This document shows positions 38,071-45,924 of a DNA stretch of 64,000 nt, piece after piece. The stretch's first letter is position 1, and the number at the start of each line of letters is the position of its first letter. The notes beneath the pieces were generated by a model. The model made no database searches and was not told the DNA's origin. It worked only from the letters and a program-made list of their open reading frames with translations. Origin of the DNA: Rhizobium sp. BT04. Its GTDB lineage: Bacteria > Pseudomonadota > Alphaproteobacteria > Rhizobiales > Rhizobiaceae. The translations under genes were made by a program, and so were the position numbers. The DNA lies in NCBI RefSeq assembly GCF_030053135.1, contig NZ_CP125652.1:992001-1056000 (forward strand), given 5' to 3'.

Positions 38071-38282
38071 TGTCCCAAGAGACGAGTCCGAAACCTGACC
38101 TGGCTACACCTCTAAAATGCGCCCTGCAGTAGACATTATTCGCGCCTTAGTGGTGACGGGTAACATGAAGTGTTCCCGGTTTCAATCCGACAGGACCTGC
38201 CGCTTTTCACCGCTGATAAATGAGGGTGGACCTTTTTCATTTGGAACAGGTTCCAGATTCCAGCCCCGACGCGACTCCCTTT

Positions 38283-39218
38283 CTAAGGCGCGAGCGTCTG
38301 CTTGATTTGCCAGCGATCGTGATACCAGAGCCACTGTTCCGGATATTCCCGCACCCAGCTTTCCACCTTGTCGTTGAGTAGCTGGGCGGCCGCCGGCAGG
38401 TCGAGATTGCCCTTGGCGTCGCGCGGCATATCCAGCCGCGGCTCGATTTCCAGCCGGTAGCGATTTCCGGGCAGCCGGATGCAGCGCGCCGGATAGACCT
38501 CGCAATCGAACTGGCGCACCAGCTTCGGCAGCAGCGGATTGGTCTTGACCTCGCGTCCGAAGAAGGTGCCCTTCAGCCCCTTGCGGAATTTCTGGTCGAC
38601 GAGCACGCCCACGCCCTGGCCTGCTTCCAGCTGCCGGGCGAGCGCGAAGGAGGAGCCGGCATGCGAGGGCACCAGCTTGCCCATGCGCACGCTCCTGAAG
38701 TCGAACACCTTCTTGGCGACATAAGGATTGTTCGGCGGCCGGAAGAGCACGGTCACATGAAGCCCGAAGGCAGCGCCGGCCACCGGCAACAGTTCGAAGT
38801 TGGCGGTATGGCCGGTGAAAACGATGAAGGGCCGCGGATTGTCACGCAGGTCGAGAAAGACAGGGATGCCCGACACCTCCACCCTGCCCGGCTCCAACTT
38901 TTCGGGATCGAAATCGAACAACTGGTCGAGGAAGACATATTCGGCGGCCAGCCGACCCATATTGCCCCAGCTGCCGAGTGCGATCTCCTCGATCTCAGCC
39001 TCGCTCTTCTCGGGGAAGGCGTTGCGCAGATTGGTCAGCATCAGCCTGTGGCGGCGGGTCCGCCGGCCGAGGCGGCGCATCAGCCTGTCGGCGAAGCGGA
39101 TCGCGCCATCGGCCGGAAATAGCTTCAGCACATTCAGGAAACCGAACATTACCTGGGCCACCAGCCATTGCTGGAAATTCCTCAGCGCCAGAACGATTCG
39201 GGTGATGAAGAGCTTCAC
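38283..39218 (-). CDS. lpxXL: Lipid A acyltransferase LpxXL (very-long-chain acyl transfer)
   Basis: A 311-residue LpxL/HtrB-family protein with an N-terminal membrane segment and the acyltransferase motif HTANFE (HX4E, about residue 134 in TGHTANFELLPV), and RxxxxFRPPNNP following. As last gene of the acpXL cluster it transfers 27-hydroxyoctacosanoate from AcpXL to the 2' secondary position of rhizobial lipid A. GTG 39218 lies 4 bases from the adhXL stop. The role is established for R. leguminosarum and S. meliloti orthologues; here it is assigned by position and family. Confidence 0.9.
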   Translation of the reverse strand: MKLFITRIVLALRNFQQWLVAQVMFGFLNVLKLFPADGAIRFADRLMRRLGRRTRRHRLMLTNLRNAFPEKSEAEIEEIALGSWGNMGRLAAEYVFLDQLFDFDPEKLEPGRVEVSGIPVFLDLRDNPRPFIVFTGHTANFELLPVAGAAFGLHVTVLFRPPNNPYVAKKVFDFRSVRMGKLVPSHAGSSFALARQLEAGQGVGVLVDQKFRKGLKGTFFGREVKTNPLLPKLVRQFDCEVYPARCIRLPGNRYRLEIEPRLDMPRDAKGNLDLPAAAQLLNDKVESWVREYPEQWLWYHDRWQIKQTLAP

Positions 39219-39222
39219 GCGG

Positions 39223-40251
39223 TCAATCCATCTTCAGGATGATCTTGCCGAAGATCTGGCGCGATTCCATCCGTTCCAATGCCCGGTCGATATCGCTGAA
39301 GCTGACCTCGGTGTCGATGACGGGATGGACGAGTCCACGGCCCATTTTCTGCATCGCATCCGCCATGTTCTCCATGCGGCAGCCGAAGGAGCCGAAGAGC
39401 TTCAATTGCTGCTGAAACAGCATCATCAGGTTCATCTCGGTGGAAACACCCGAGGTCGACCCGCAGGTGACGAGCCGCCCGCCGCGCTTCATGCAGAGCA
39501 TCGAGCCGGCCCAGGTATCCTTGCCGACATGTTCGAAGACGACGTCGACACCCTTCTTCTTGGTGAGCTTGCGCACCACGCCCTCGAAGCGTTCGGTGCG
39601 GTAGTTGATGACGTGATCGGCGCCGAGCGCCTTGGCCTTTTCGATCTTGTCGTCGGATCCGACCGTAGTGATGACGGTGCAGCCGATCTTCTTGGCAAGC
39701 TGGATCGCCGCCGTTCCGATGCCGGAGCCGCCGGCATGGACGAGGATCGTCTCGCCGGGCTCGAGCTTGGCATTGTCGAACAGCATGTGCTCGACGGTGC
39801 CGAAGGTAACGGGCGCAAGCGCCGCGCCGATCGCGTCGACGCCGGGAGGGGCCGGTACTAACAGACGCGAGGGAAGGTTGACCTTCTCCTGCGCAAAGCC
39901 ATCGAGATGGAAGCCGTGCACGCCGGAAACATGTTCGCAGAGATTGTCGCGGCCTTCGCGGCAGGGACGGCAGAGGCCGCAGGTGCGCGCGCCGTAAATG
40001 GAGACGAGCTGGCCCGGCAGCACGTTGGCGACGCCCGGCCCGATCGCCTCGACGACGCCAGAAGCTTCCGCACCGATGACCAGCGGCATCTTGCGCTTGG
40101 CAAAAGCCATGCCGCGCCAGCCCCAGACGTCGATATGATTGAGCGCCACCGCCTTGACACGCAACGTCACCTCGCCGGCGGCAGGCGCGTCCGGTTCCGG
40201 CAGGTCGGTGATCTCAAGTTTGCGGTCATCGATCAGTTGCAAAGCGCGCAT
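39223..40251 (-). CDS. adhXL: Zinc-binding alcohol dehydrogenase-family protein (adhXL)
   Basis: A 342-residue MDR-family oxidoreductase from ATG 40251 (MRALQLIDDRK). It has structural-zinc cysteines in RTCGLCRPCREGRDNLC and the nucleotide motif GGSGIGTAAIQLAKK. In this cluster it is thought to serve as the reductase (enoyl- or ketoacyl-) of C28 chain elongation; its exact reaction is not proven. The frame extends to TTG 40272, but the ATG has GAGG 9 bases upstream. Confidence 0.88.
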   Translation of the reverse strand: MRALQLIDDRKLEITDLPEPDAPAAGEVTLRVKAVALNHIDVWGWRGMAFAKRKMPLVIGAEASGVVEAIGPGVANVLPGQLVSIYGARTCGLCRPCREGRDNLCEHVSGVHGFHLDGFAQEKVNLPSRLLVPAPPGVDAIGAALAPVTFGTVEHMLFDNAKLEPGETILVHAGGSGIGTAAIQLAKKIGCTVITTVGSDDKIEKAKALGADHVINYRTERFEGVVRKLTKKKGVDVVFEHVGKDTWAGSMLCMKRGGRLVTCGSTSGVSTEMNLMMLFQQQLKLFGSFGCRMENMADAMQKMGRGLVHPVIDTEVSFSDIDRALERMESRQIFGKIILKMD

Positions 40252-40307
40252 GGCAAAATCCCTCGCCTTCAAGACGGTCTTCTTGTTTTGAAATTGTCGC
40301 GAACCGC

Positions 40308-41594
40308 TTAAGCCGGTTCGAGCGCCATGACAAGGCTGGCATTCTGCCCGCCGAAGCCGAAGGAGTTGGAAAGCACGGCTGAAACCTGAGCTTCCCGCTT
40401 CTTGTTCGGCACGACATCCAGAACGATCGACGGATCGGGGTTGTTATAGTTGATGGTCGGCGGCAGCGTCCCGGTCAGCATCGTCTGCAGCGAGAAAACC
40501 GCCTCGACGGCGCCGGCCGCCGTCAGCGTGTGGCCGATCATCGACTTGTTCGACGAGACCGGAATGCCGACCAGCTTCTCACCGAAGACGGCTGACATCG
40601 AACCATATTCCATCTTGTCGTTCTCAGGCGTCGAGGTGCCGTGGGCATTGATATAGCCGATATCGCCCTCGCTCATGCCGGCATCGGCGAGCGCTGCGCG
40701 GATCGTCGCAATCGCCGGGCCGCCGTCAGGCGACGACCGGGTGCGGTGGAAGCTATCGGCCTTGTCGCCGGCGCCCTTCATGATGCCGAGCACCTTGGCG
40801 CCGCGGGCAACCGCTGATTCCAGCGATTCCAGCACCAGCGTCGCCGCGCCTTCGGCGATGACGAAGCCGTCGCGATCCTTGCTGAACGGCTTGGAGGCCT
40901 TGGTCGGCGGATCGTTCTGGGTCGAAAGCGCAGACAGCAGCGAGAAGCGGATCAGCGCTTCGGCGCTCAGCGAGCCGTCGGTCGCAACCGTCAGCGCCCG
41001 GGTCGTACGGCCCTGGCGGATTGCCTCGATGCCGAGCTGGATCGCCGTGACGCCCGAAGCGCAGGCGGTCGACAGCGTCACGGGAAGGCCGCGGGTGCCG
41101 AACCGGTCGGCAAGGCGCTCGGAAATAGCGCCGAACAGTGCTGCCTCATGGAACGCCGGGTCCGGCCGCTGGCGCAGCGCCGTCAGGAAGCGCTCATAGG
41201 CATCCCCCGGATGATCGGATGCCGGCGAACGGTCGGCAAGCTCGAAACGCGCGCTCCATTCCGGCTCGATCGGCGGGGCGGCGAGGAACAGCGGGCCGTT
41301 GAAATCGCCGGAAAGGCCGGCATCGGCCAGCGCCTCGATCGTCGTTTCGCGGGCGAAGGCATAGGAACGCTCGACGGCGTTCGGCGCCGGAATGCCGATG
41401 AAATCGACCGTGCCGGCAATGCGCGTCGACAGTCCCTCGGTCGGGAAGCGGTTGATCTCGTGGATGCCCGACGTTCCGGAGGTCAGGGCCGACCAGTTGT
41501 CGCTGAGGCCCTGGCCGAGCGAGGTGATGATGCCCATGCCTGTGACGGCAACGATCGGACGGCCGAGATGATCCCTGTAAGCGGAAGCTGTCAT
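40308..41594 (-). CDS. fabF1XL: 3-oxoacyl-ACP synthase II FabF1XL
   Basis: A 428-residue condensing enzyme with a complete catalytic triad: Cys178 in STACASGVTA, His in NAHGTSTPEND and His in IGHTLTAAGAVE. It belongs to the FabF/KAS II family and elongates acyl chains on AcpXL towards C28. ATG 41594 follows GAGGAGTAAGG. It lies 11 bases downstream of fabF2XL, whose product lacks the cysteine; the two probably form a heterodimer (see findings). Confidence 0.93.
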   Translation of the reverse strand: MTASAYRDHLGRPIVAVTGMGIITSLGQGLSDNWSALTSGTSGIHEINRFPTEGLSTRIAGTVDFIGIPAPNAVERSYAFARETTIEALADAGLSGDFNGPLFLAAPPIEPEWSARFELADRSPASDHPGDAYERFLTALRQRPDPAFHEAALFGAISERLADRFGTRGLPVTLSTACASGVTAIQLGIEAIRQGRTTRALTVATDGSLSAEALIRFSLLSALSTQNDPPTKASKPFSKDRDGFVIAEGAATLVLESLESAVARGAKVLGIMKGAGDKADSFHRTRSSPDGGPAIATIRAALADAGMSEGDIGYINAHGTSTPENDKMEYGSMSAVFGEKLVGIPVSSNKSMIGHTLTAAGAVEAVFSLQTMLTGTLPPTINYNNPDPSIVLDVVPNKKREAQVSAVLSNSFGFGGQNASLVMALEPA

Positions 41595-41605
41595 GTCCTT
41601 ACTCC

Positions 41606-42811
41606 TCACGCATCTGCGGAAAGAACGGCAACGCCCTCGCCGCGCTGGTGGCCGACCGTGGTCACGATGGCGGCAGTGGCGCCTGCCCGCATCGGCGCCT
41701 CATGGGCGGCATCGAAGGGCGGAACCTTGGCCTTGCCGTCGACGGCAAGGGCTGCGAGCGCCAGACCCAGCGTGAACTGCGTCTCGATCGTATGGCCGGT
41801 GACGCCGCCGAAGCCGCGGATTGCAACGTCGGGCAATTGATGTTCGAGCACCGCCCGCTCGCGGGCGGCAAGATCGTGCATGCCGGTCGAACCGGAAAAG
41901 ATCGCCGTGCTCTCGGCGGCAAGGCCGGCGGCCGGCGCCAGGAGGCGCTCCAGCCGGACTTCGAAATTACCGGCATTGCGATTGCCGCGGTCGCCCTCGA
42001 CGGCGTCGATGACGGCATAGATATGGGCGCCGCGGGCTCTAGCATGCTGGCGCGATTCGAGCACCAGGAAGGCGCCTGCCGAACCGGTGATCATGCCGCC
42101 GCCGTCGCTGGGTCTGCGCGACCAGAGCGGCACCCAGTCGCCGCGCGCATGGGCGCCGATCGCCTCTGTGAGCAGGATCATGTCGGGCCGCTCGGCCGCA
42201 AAGGCGCCGCCAACCAGCGCATGCGAGGATTCGCCGGATTTGATGCGGTAGAAGGCGGTCTCGACGGCCGAAATGCCAGCCGCTTCTTCACCCATGAAGG
42301 TGCGTGACGAGCCGGTGACCTTGTGCACGATCGAAATATTGCCGGCGAGCAGGTTGGAAAGCTGGGCGAGAAACAGCGTCGGCCTGAGTTCGGTCGTCAG
42401 CTTCTCGTTCAAAAGCAGCTCGCGGTCATTGCGCTTCAGCGCCTCGTCGACGATCAGCGTATCGACATTGATGTCGCGCTCGCCGCCGCCGGCCGCCACA
42501 ATCATGTCCATCGTGCCGCAGGCTTCGATATCGTCCTTGAAACCGGCATCGTCGAGTGCCAAGCCGGCGGCGAAGACGCCGATGCGCTGCCAGTTCTCCA
42601 TCTGGCGCTGGTCGCCGCGCTTGGCGATCTGCTGCGACCAGTCGATCTCCGGCAGCGGATGCACCGGATAGGGCTTGAACTTCTCGGTCTCGACGATCGC
42701 CTTGGGCGCGCTTGCGGCCGAAAGCAGCGCGATATGCGCATCCTTGCCGACGCCCTGACAGGTGACGATGCCGATGCCCGAGATGACGACGTCGTTTGCA
42801 GCCTTGCTCAT
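41606..42811 (-). CDS. fabF2XL: Condensing-enzyme homologue FabF2XL lacking the catalytic cysteine
   Basis: A 401-residue thiolase-fold protein of the KAS II family. The active-site segment reads MGEEAAGISAVE where FabF1XL has TACASGVTAIQ, so Glu176 replaces the catalytic Cys. The first histidine motif (HGTST) is replaced by SGSTGM, while the second (VTGHTIET) is kept. It should be unable to form an acyl-enzyme. The EEAAG segment resembles that of polyketide chain-length factors, which carry Gln at this position. Start MSKAANDVVISGIG overlaps the fabZXL stop (ATGA type). Confidence 0.9.
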   Translation of the reverse strand: MSKAANDVVISGIGIVTCQGVGKDAHIALLSAASAPKAIVETEKFKPYPVHPLPEIDWSQQIAKRGDQRQMENWQRIGVFAAGLALDDAGFKDDIEACGTMDMIVAAGGGERDINVDTLIVDEALKRNDRELLLNEKLTTELRPTLFLAQLSNLLAGNISIVHKVTGSSRTFMGEEAAGISAVETAFYRIKSGESSHALVGGAFAAERPDMILLTEAIGAHARGDWVPLWSRRPSDGGGMITGSAGAFLVLESRQHARARGAHIYAVIDAVEGDRGNRNAGNFEVRLERLLAPAAGLAAESTAIFSGSTGMHDLAARERAVLEHQLPDVAIRGFGGVTGHTIETQFTLGLALAALAVDGKAKVPPFDAAHEAPMRAGATAAIVTTVGHQRGEGVAVLSADA

Positions 42812-43290
42812 CCAATCACTCCCTGAGCCGCGATCGCTTCCAAAAGCCCGATCTCGCCGGCACGTTTCTTCACGATATCGCCGAGCGGCACCTCGGAAAA
42901 CGGCATAGTGCGAAGCTTCAGCTGCGCATCGCAGACCTTCTTGCCGCCGCTGGTGATTTTAGCCTTGGTGACCGCAAAACCCGAACCATCGTGCTCGAGC
43001 ACCGCCTCGATGTCGAGCACGGCTTCCGGTTCGACGAAGGTGCGCATCTTGGCGCCGTCGACCGTCATCAGGAAGGGCATGGCGGCGAAATTGGTGACGG
43101 CGAGCACCAGCATGCCGGAGGCCTGCGCCATGGTCTCGATCAGGAGCACGCCGGGAACCAGCGGCATGCCGGGAAAATGGCCCTCGAAGACGGGGCTCTT
43201 GGCCGGCACGACGGATCGCGCCTTGAGCGTGCCCTTCTTCAGGTCCACCGCTTCGACGCGGTCAATCATCTGGAAATATTCCAGCAGCAT
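42808..43290 (-). CDS. fabZXL: 3-hydroxyacyl-ACP dehydratase FabZXL
   Basis: A 160-residue hotdog-fold protein from ATG 43290 (MLLEYFQMIDRVE), with GGAGG 6 bases upstream. The FabZ signature GHFPGMPLVPGVLLIE near residue 55 carries the catalytic His. A longer frame upstream runs through a repeat and is not coding. It dehydrates hydroxyacyl-AcpXL intermediates during C28 acid synthesis. Its stop overlaps the fabF2XL start by 4 bases. Confidence 0.9.
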   Translation of the reverse strand: MLLEYFQMIDRVEAVDLKKGTLKARSVVPAKSPVFEGHFPGMPLVPGVLLIETMAQASGMLVLAVTNFAAMPFLMTVDGAKMRTFVEPEAVLDIEAVLEHDGSGFAVTKAKITSGGKKVCDAQLKLRTMPFSEVPLGDIVKKRAGEIGLLEAIAAQGVIG

Positions 43291-43332
43291 TCGGATCCTC
43301 CGGCCCGACAGGCCAGATCCGCCCGCCGGTGA

Positions 43333-43425
43333 CGCCTGAAGCGCGTCGCACTTCAGGTCTTTGTTCTTGTACATGCCGTTGTCCCAAAACCGCTGCACAC
43401 ATTTGGGCGGCGTGCACTAGTTAGG
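43333..43425. repeat. Rhizobial intergenic repeat between acpXL and fabZXL
   Basis: Contains a stretch reading, on the minus strand, AACCGCTGCACAC-like in reverse, CATGTACAAGAACAAAGACC and GCGACGCGC. The same kind of element is common upstream of genes in Rhizobiaceae. It is GC-rich and forms the bulk of the 199-base gap. The family identification is from memory. Confidence 0.4.
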
Positions 43426-43439
43426 AACGAAACCGCCCG

Positions 43440-43459
43440 GCCGCCATATCAAGGGCGGC
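43440..43459 (-). terminator. Hairpin behind acpXL
   Basis: GCCGCC and GGCGGC close an 8-base loop 30 bases past the acpXL stop. Only a short T run follows, so termination may be partial and allow readthrough into fabZXL. Confidence 0.55.
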
Positions 43460-43489
43460 AGGGCGTTCAAATAGAGACTATTATATCGC

Positions 43490-43768
43490 TCAGGCCTTGG
43501 CTGCTTTGAGCTCGTCGATCTTGGCGCAGAGGTTCTTCAGCACGAAATATTCTTCGGTGGAAACCTTGCCCTCGTTGACTTCCTGCGTCCACTTTTCGAG
43601 CGGAATCTTGATGCCGAATTCCTTGTCGATCGCAAAGACGATATCGAGGAAATCGAGACTGTCGATACCGAGGTCGTCGATCGTATGGCTCTCCGGCGTG
43701 ATCGTCGCGCGGTCGATCTCGCTGGTTTCTGCAATAATGTCGGCAACTTTATCGAATGTAGCGGTCAC
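43490..43768 (-). CDS. acpXL: Specialised acyl carrier protein AcpXL
   Basis: A 92-residue acyl carrier protein starting [14 protein letters not shown] (GTG 43768, GAGG 8 bases upstream). Ser37 in [10 protein letters not shown] receives the 4'-phosphopantetheine. Length and sequence match rhizobial AcpXL, which carries the growing 27-hydroxyoctacosanoate. The frame is open to TTG 43831, but that adds residues absent from known AcpXL. The gene is first in the cluster and is divergent from fnrN. Confidence 0.95.
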
Positions 43769-44040
43769 GCGCTGTACCTCATGAAATGACGATTTAAACC
43801 TCCTCATAGGCAAATCCATTTCAAAAGCCAATGCTTTCGTCCGGGCGTTGCGGCAATTTGCCGGCCGGGTGTTGCCTAAACAGCAATGGAATGCAGGCCT
43901 TTGCCATCATCGGGGCTACAGGCGATGCCGGTGCCGGAAGCCCGCTGCGCCAGCGGAGCGACCAAACCGTCCGAATCAAAACCGCGTGCGGCCTTCCCCT
44001 CTCGCAAACGCCTCCCCGCAGGAACCGCAGGCACCGACAG

Positions 44041-44054
44041 TTGATCTGGATCAA
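44041..44054. promoter_or_regulatory. Anaerobox (FNR-type site), distal
   Basis: TTGATCTGGATCAA is a perfect TTGAT-N4-ATCAA palindrome, 157 bases before the fnrN ATG. It lies about 280 bases upstream of acpXL. Confidence 0.9.
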
Positions 44055-44072
44055 ATCGCGATCCCGGCAAAA

Positions 44073-44086
44073 TTGATAATGATCAA
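44073..44086. promoter_or_regulatory. Anaerobox (FNR-type site), proximal
   Basis: TTGATAATGATCAA is a second perfect TTGAT-N4-ATCAA site, centred 32 bases downstream of the first, 125 bases before the fnrN ATG. In R. leguminosarum fnrN, two such sites mediate activation and self-repression. Confidence 0.9.
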
Positions 44087-44210
44087 ACGGCGCGGGAAGA
44101 AATCGGGATAGCCGAACCCGCGATCGCGGCGTAATCGTCGGGGAGATGCCCGGCATGCTGGTCATGCCCGGCATGGCCGGGGGGCATCAGGATTTCGAAG
44201 GGATCACGGT

Positions 44211-44933
44211 ATGGACGTCGCACATGGTGAGGTTCTCGAGCTTGGCATCCCCGTCGCCTGCCGGTCCTGCCAGGCGCGGCAGGGCGTCGTCTGCGGCGCC
44301 TTGTCGAGCAGCCAGCTGCGTGAACTCGGCCGCCACTCGCTGCGCCGCAAGGTCGATGCCGGCTGCGAGATCGTCGCCCAAGGGTCGGAAAGCTCTTTCT
44401 ATTCGAACATCATGCGCGGCGTGGTGAAGCTCTGCAAGGTGATGCCAGACGGGCGCCAGCAGATCGTCGGCCTGCAATTCGCCCCCGATTTCATCGGCAG
44501 GCCTTTCGTGCGCGAAAGCACGCTGTCGGCCGAGGCTGCGACCGATGCCGAAATCTGCGTCTTCCCCCGCAACCTGCTCGACCGCATGATATCGGAGACG
44601 CCGGAGCTGCAGCGCAGTCTGCACGATCAGGCGCTGAAGGAGCTGGATGCCGCGCGCGAATGGATGCTGACGCTCGGCCGGCGCACTGCCGAGGAAAAGG
44701 TCGCAAGCCTGCTCCACCTCATCGCCACCCATGCCGAGCCGCAAAGGGCAACAAGCGCCGCCTTCGACCTGCCGCTGTCACGCGCCGAGATCGCCGACTT
44801 TCTCGGGCTGACGATCGAAACCGTCAGCCGCCAGATGACCAGGCTGCGCAAGAGCGGCGTCATCCGCATCGAGAATTTCCGACATATCATCGTCCCCGAC
44901 ATGCATGAGCTGGAAAAGAAGATCAGCACGTAA
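44211..44933 (+). CDS. fnrN: FnrN, Crp/Fnr-family oxygen-sensing regulator
   Basis: A 240-residue protein. The N-terminal cysteines C17, C20 and C28 (ACRSCQARQGVVC) and a fourth in EICVFP match the FNR cluster-ligand pattern, so it should bind an oxygen-labile 4Fe-4S cluster. The C-terminal recognition helix TIETVSRQMTRL has the E-SR motif that reads TTGAT sites. Two perfect anaeroboxes lie upstream. In rhizobia FnrN activates fixNOQP/fixGHIS and hemN-type genes under microaerobic conditions. It lies divergent from acpXL. Confidence 0.94.
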   Translation: MDVAHGEVLELGIPVACRSCQARQGVVCGALSSSQLRELGRHSLRRKVDAGCEIVAQGSESSFYSNIMRGVVKLCKVMPDGRQQIVGLQFAPDFIGRPFVRESTLSAEAATDAEICVFPRNLLDRMISETPELQRSLHDQALKELDAAREWMLTLGRRTAEEKVASLLHLIATHAEPQRATSAAFDLPLSRAEIADFLGLTIETVSRQMTRLRKSGVIRIENFRHIIVPDMHELEKKIST

Positions 44934-44962
44934 ACGGGAGCGCCTATCCGGAGTTGGCGCGG

Positions 44963-45018
44963 CACTAACCTTGCGATTAGCACGGCGCATAACCTTGCGG
45001 TTAGCGCGGGTTAGCGCG
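44963..45018. repeat. Short TAACCTTGCG repeats behind fnrN
   Basis: CTAACCTTGCGATTAGC, then ATAACCTTGCGGTTAGC, then GGTTAGC. The first two are small hairpins and also direct repeats 25 bases apart. They fall between fnrN and the convergent L,D-transpeptidase gene and overlap the end of the latter. Confidence 0.6.
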
Positions 45019-45439
45019 TAATGACCACGCGGGTATTGGCAAGACCGGCTTGGCGCGCCAGCGAGAAGAACTGGGCTGCATTGTCGGGATGCAAGCGGAC
45101 GCAGCCGTGCGAAGCAGGCCGGCCCAGGCGCTTCAGGTCGTAGGTGGCGTGAACGGCATAACCGCCGTTGAAGAACACCGCATAGGGCATTGGTGCATTG
45201 TCGTATTTCCGCGAACGATGATCGCGCGACAGCCACTTGGCGCTCCATGAACCCGTCGGCGTGACATAGCCGTCGCGCGCAGTCGAAACCTTCCAGCGAT
45301 ACTTCACCCAACCGTTCTCGGTGACGGTCATTGTCTGCTTGCCGATGCTGATATTGGCAACCAGGGTTGCGGCTTGAGCGGCAACCGGAGAAAACTGCAG
45401 CAATAAACTTGCGGCCGCAGCCGCCAAAATCGTCTTCAT
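45011..45439 (-). CDS. L,D-transpeptidase family protein
   Basis: A 142-residue secreted protein: signal peptide MKTILAAAAASLLLQF with cleavage after AQA, then a YkuD domain with AVHATYDLKRLGRPASHGCV: the invariant His and the SHGCVRL nucleophile Cys. Such enzymes form 3-3 peptidoglycan cross-links or attach outer-membrane proteins to peptidoglycan, an important activity in Rhizobiales. ATG 45439 has GAGGGG upstream and fits better than the upstream in-frame codon at 45457. The short length makes it a minimal catalytic-domain enzyme. Confidence 0.9.
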   Translation of the reverse strand: MKTILAAAAASLLLQFSPVAAQAATLVANISIGKQTMTVTENGWVKYRWKVSTARDGYVTPTGSWSAKWLSRDHRSRKYDNAPMPYAVFFNGGYAVHATYDLKRLGRPASHGCVRLHPDNAAQFFSLARQAGLANTRVVITR

Positions 45440-45587
45440 GATAACCCCTCTTCGCACCCGCGCAGTTTTAACTGCGCCCTCACGACAGAGAGACTAGGGA
45501 AATACTTTCTATTTAGCTTTAACCCGAATGGTAATCACAATTTTAACAGGTTTAAGCCGAAAACGGCACCGCAAGACAGCGGCCGCC

Positions 45588-45788
45588 TCACTGCAGCTTG
45601 CGTGCCGCCGAAGGCTGCTTGAGCTGCTGGTAGGCCTTGTTCATCTTCTGGCGGATCGAGGCCATGGTGCCGAGATTATGACCGCAGGCGGCACAGGTGA
45701 TGATGTCGGTCTCGCGGATCTCGGCACGCTCGAACTTCATCTTGGTGCTTTTGCACTTCGGGCACGGTAGTTCAACCTGGACTGTCAT
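45588..45788 (-). CDS. Zinc-ribbon hypothetical protein
   Basis: A 66-residue protein with two CXXC pairs, PCPKCKS near residue 9 and TCAACGHN near residue 32, so a single zinc ribbon, followed by a lysine-rich helix. It resembles small zinc-ribbon proteins of transcription-factor-like type. No function is known. It stands alone between the L,D-transpeptidase and cobalamin genes. Confidence 0.7.
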   Translation of the reverse strand: MTVQVELPCPKCKSTKMKFERAEIRETDIITCAACGHNLGTMASIRQKMNKAYQQLKQPSAARKLQ

Positions 45789-45924
45789 TGCTCTGCTTCC
45801 GGACTGATGGAGGTATGAGGCGGTCGGAATAAACGTTTGAGTGAGGGCTGTCTACCGGGGAGCGTGGGTGCGCCGTGGGATACCCTTTCTGCCCCGCCGG
45901 GCAGAGAGGGCATTCTCACGGGCG

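Larger units (their letters stand above)
43769..44210. other. Divergent promoter region of acpXL and fnrN
   Basis: 442 bases without a gene. The right third holds two anaeroboxes. The left part must contain the acpXL promoter; no clear sigma-70 match is claimed. Short ORFs here are chance. Confidence 0.55.
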
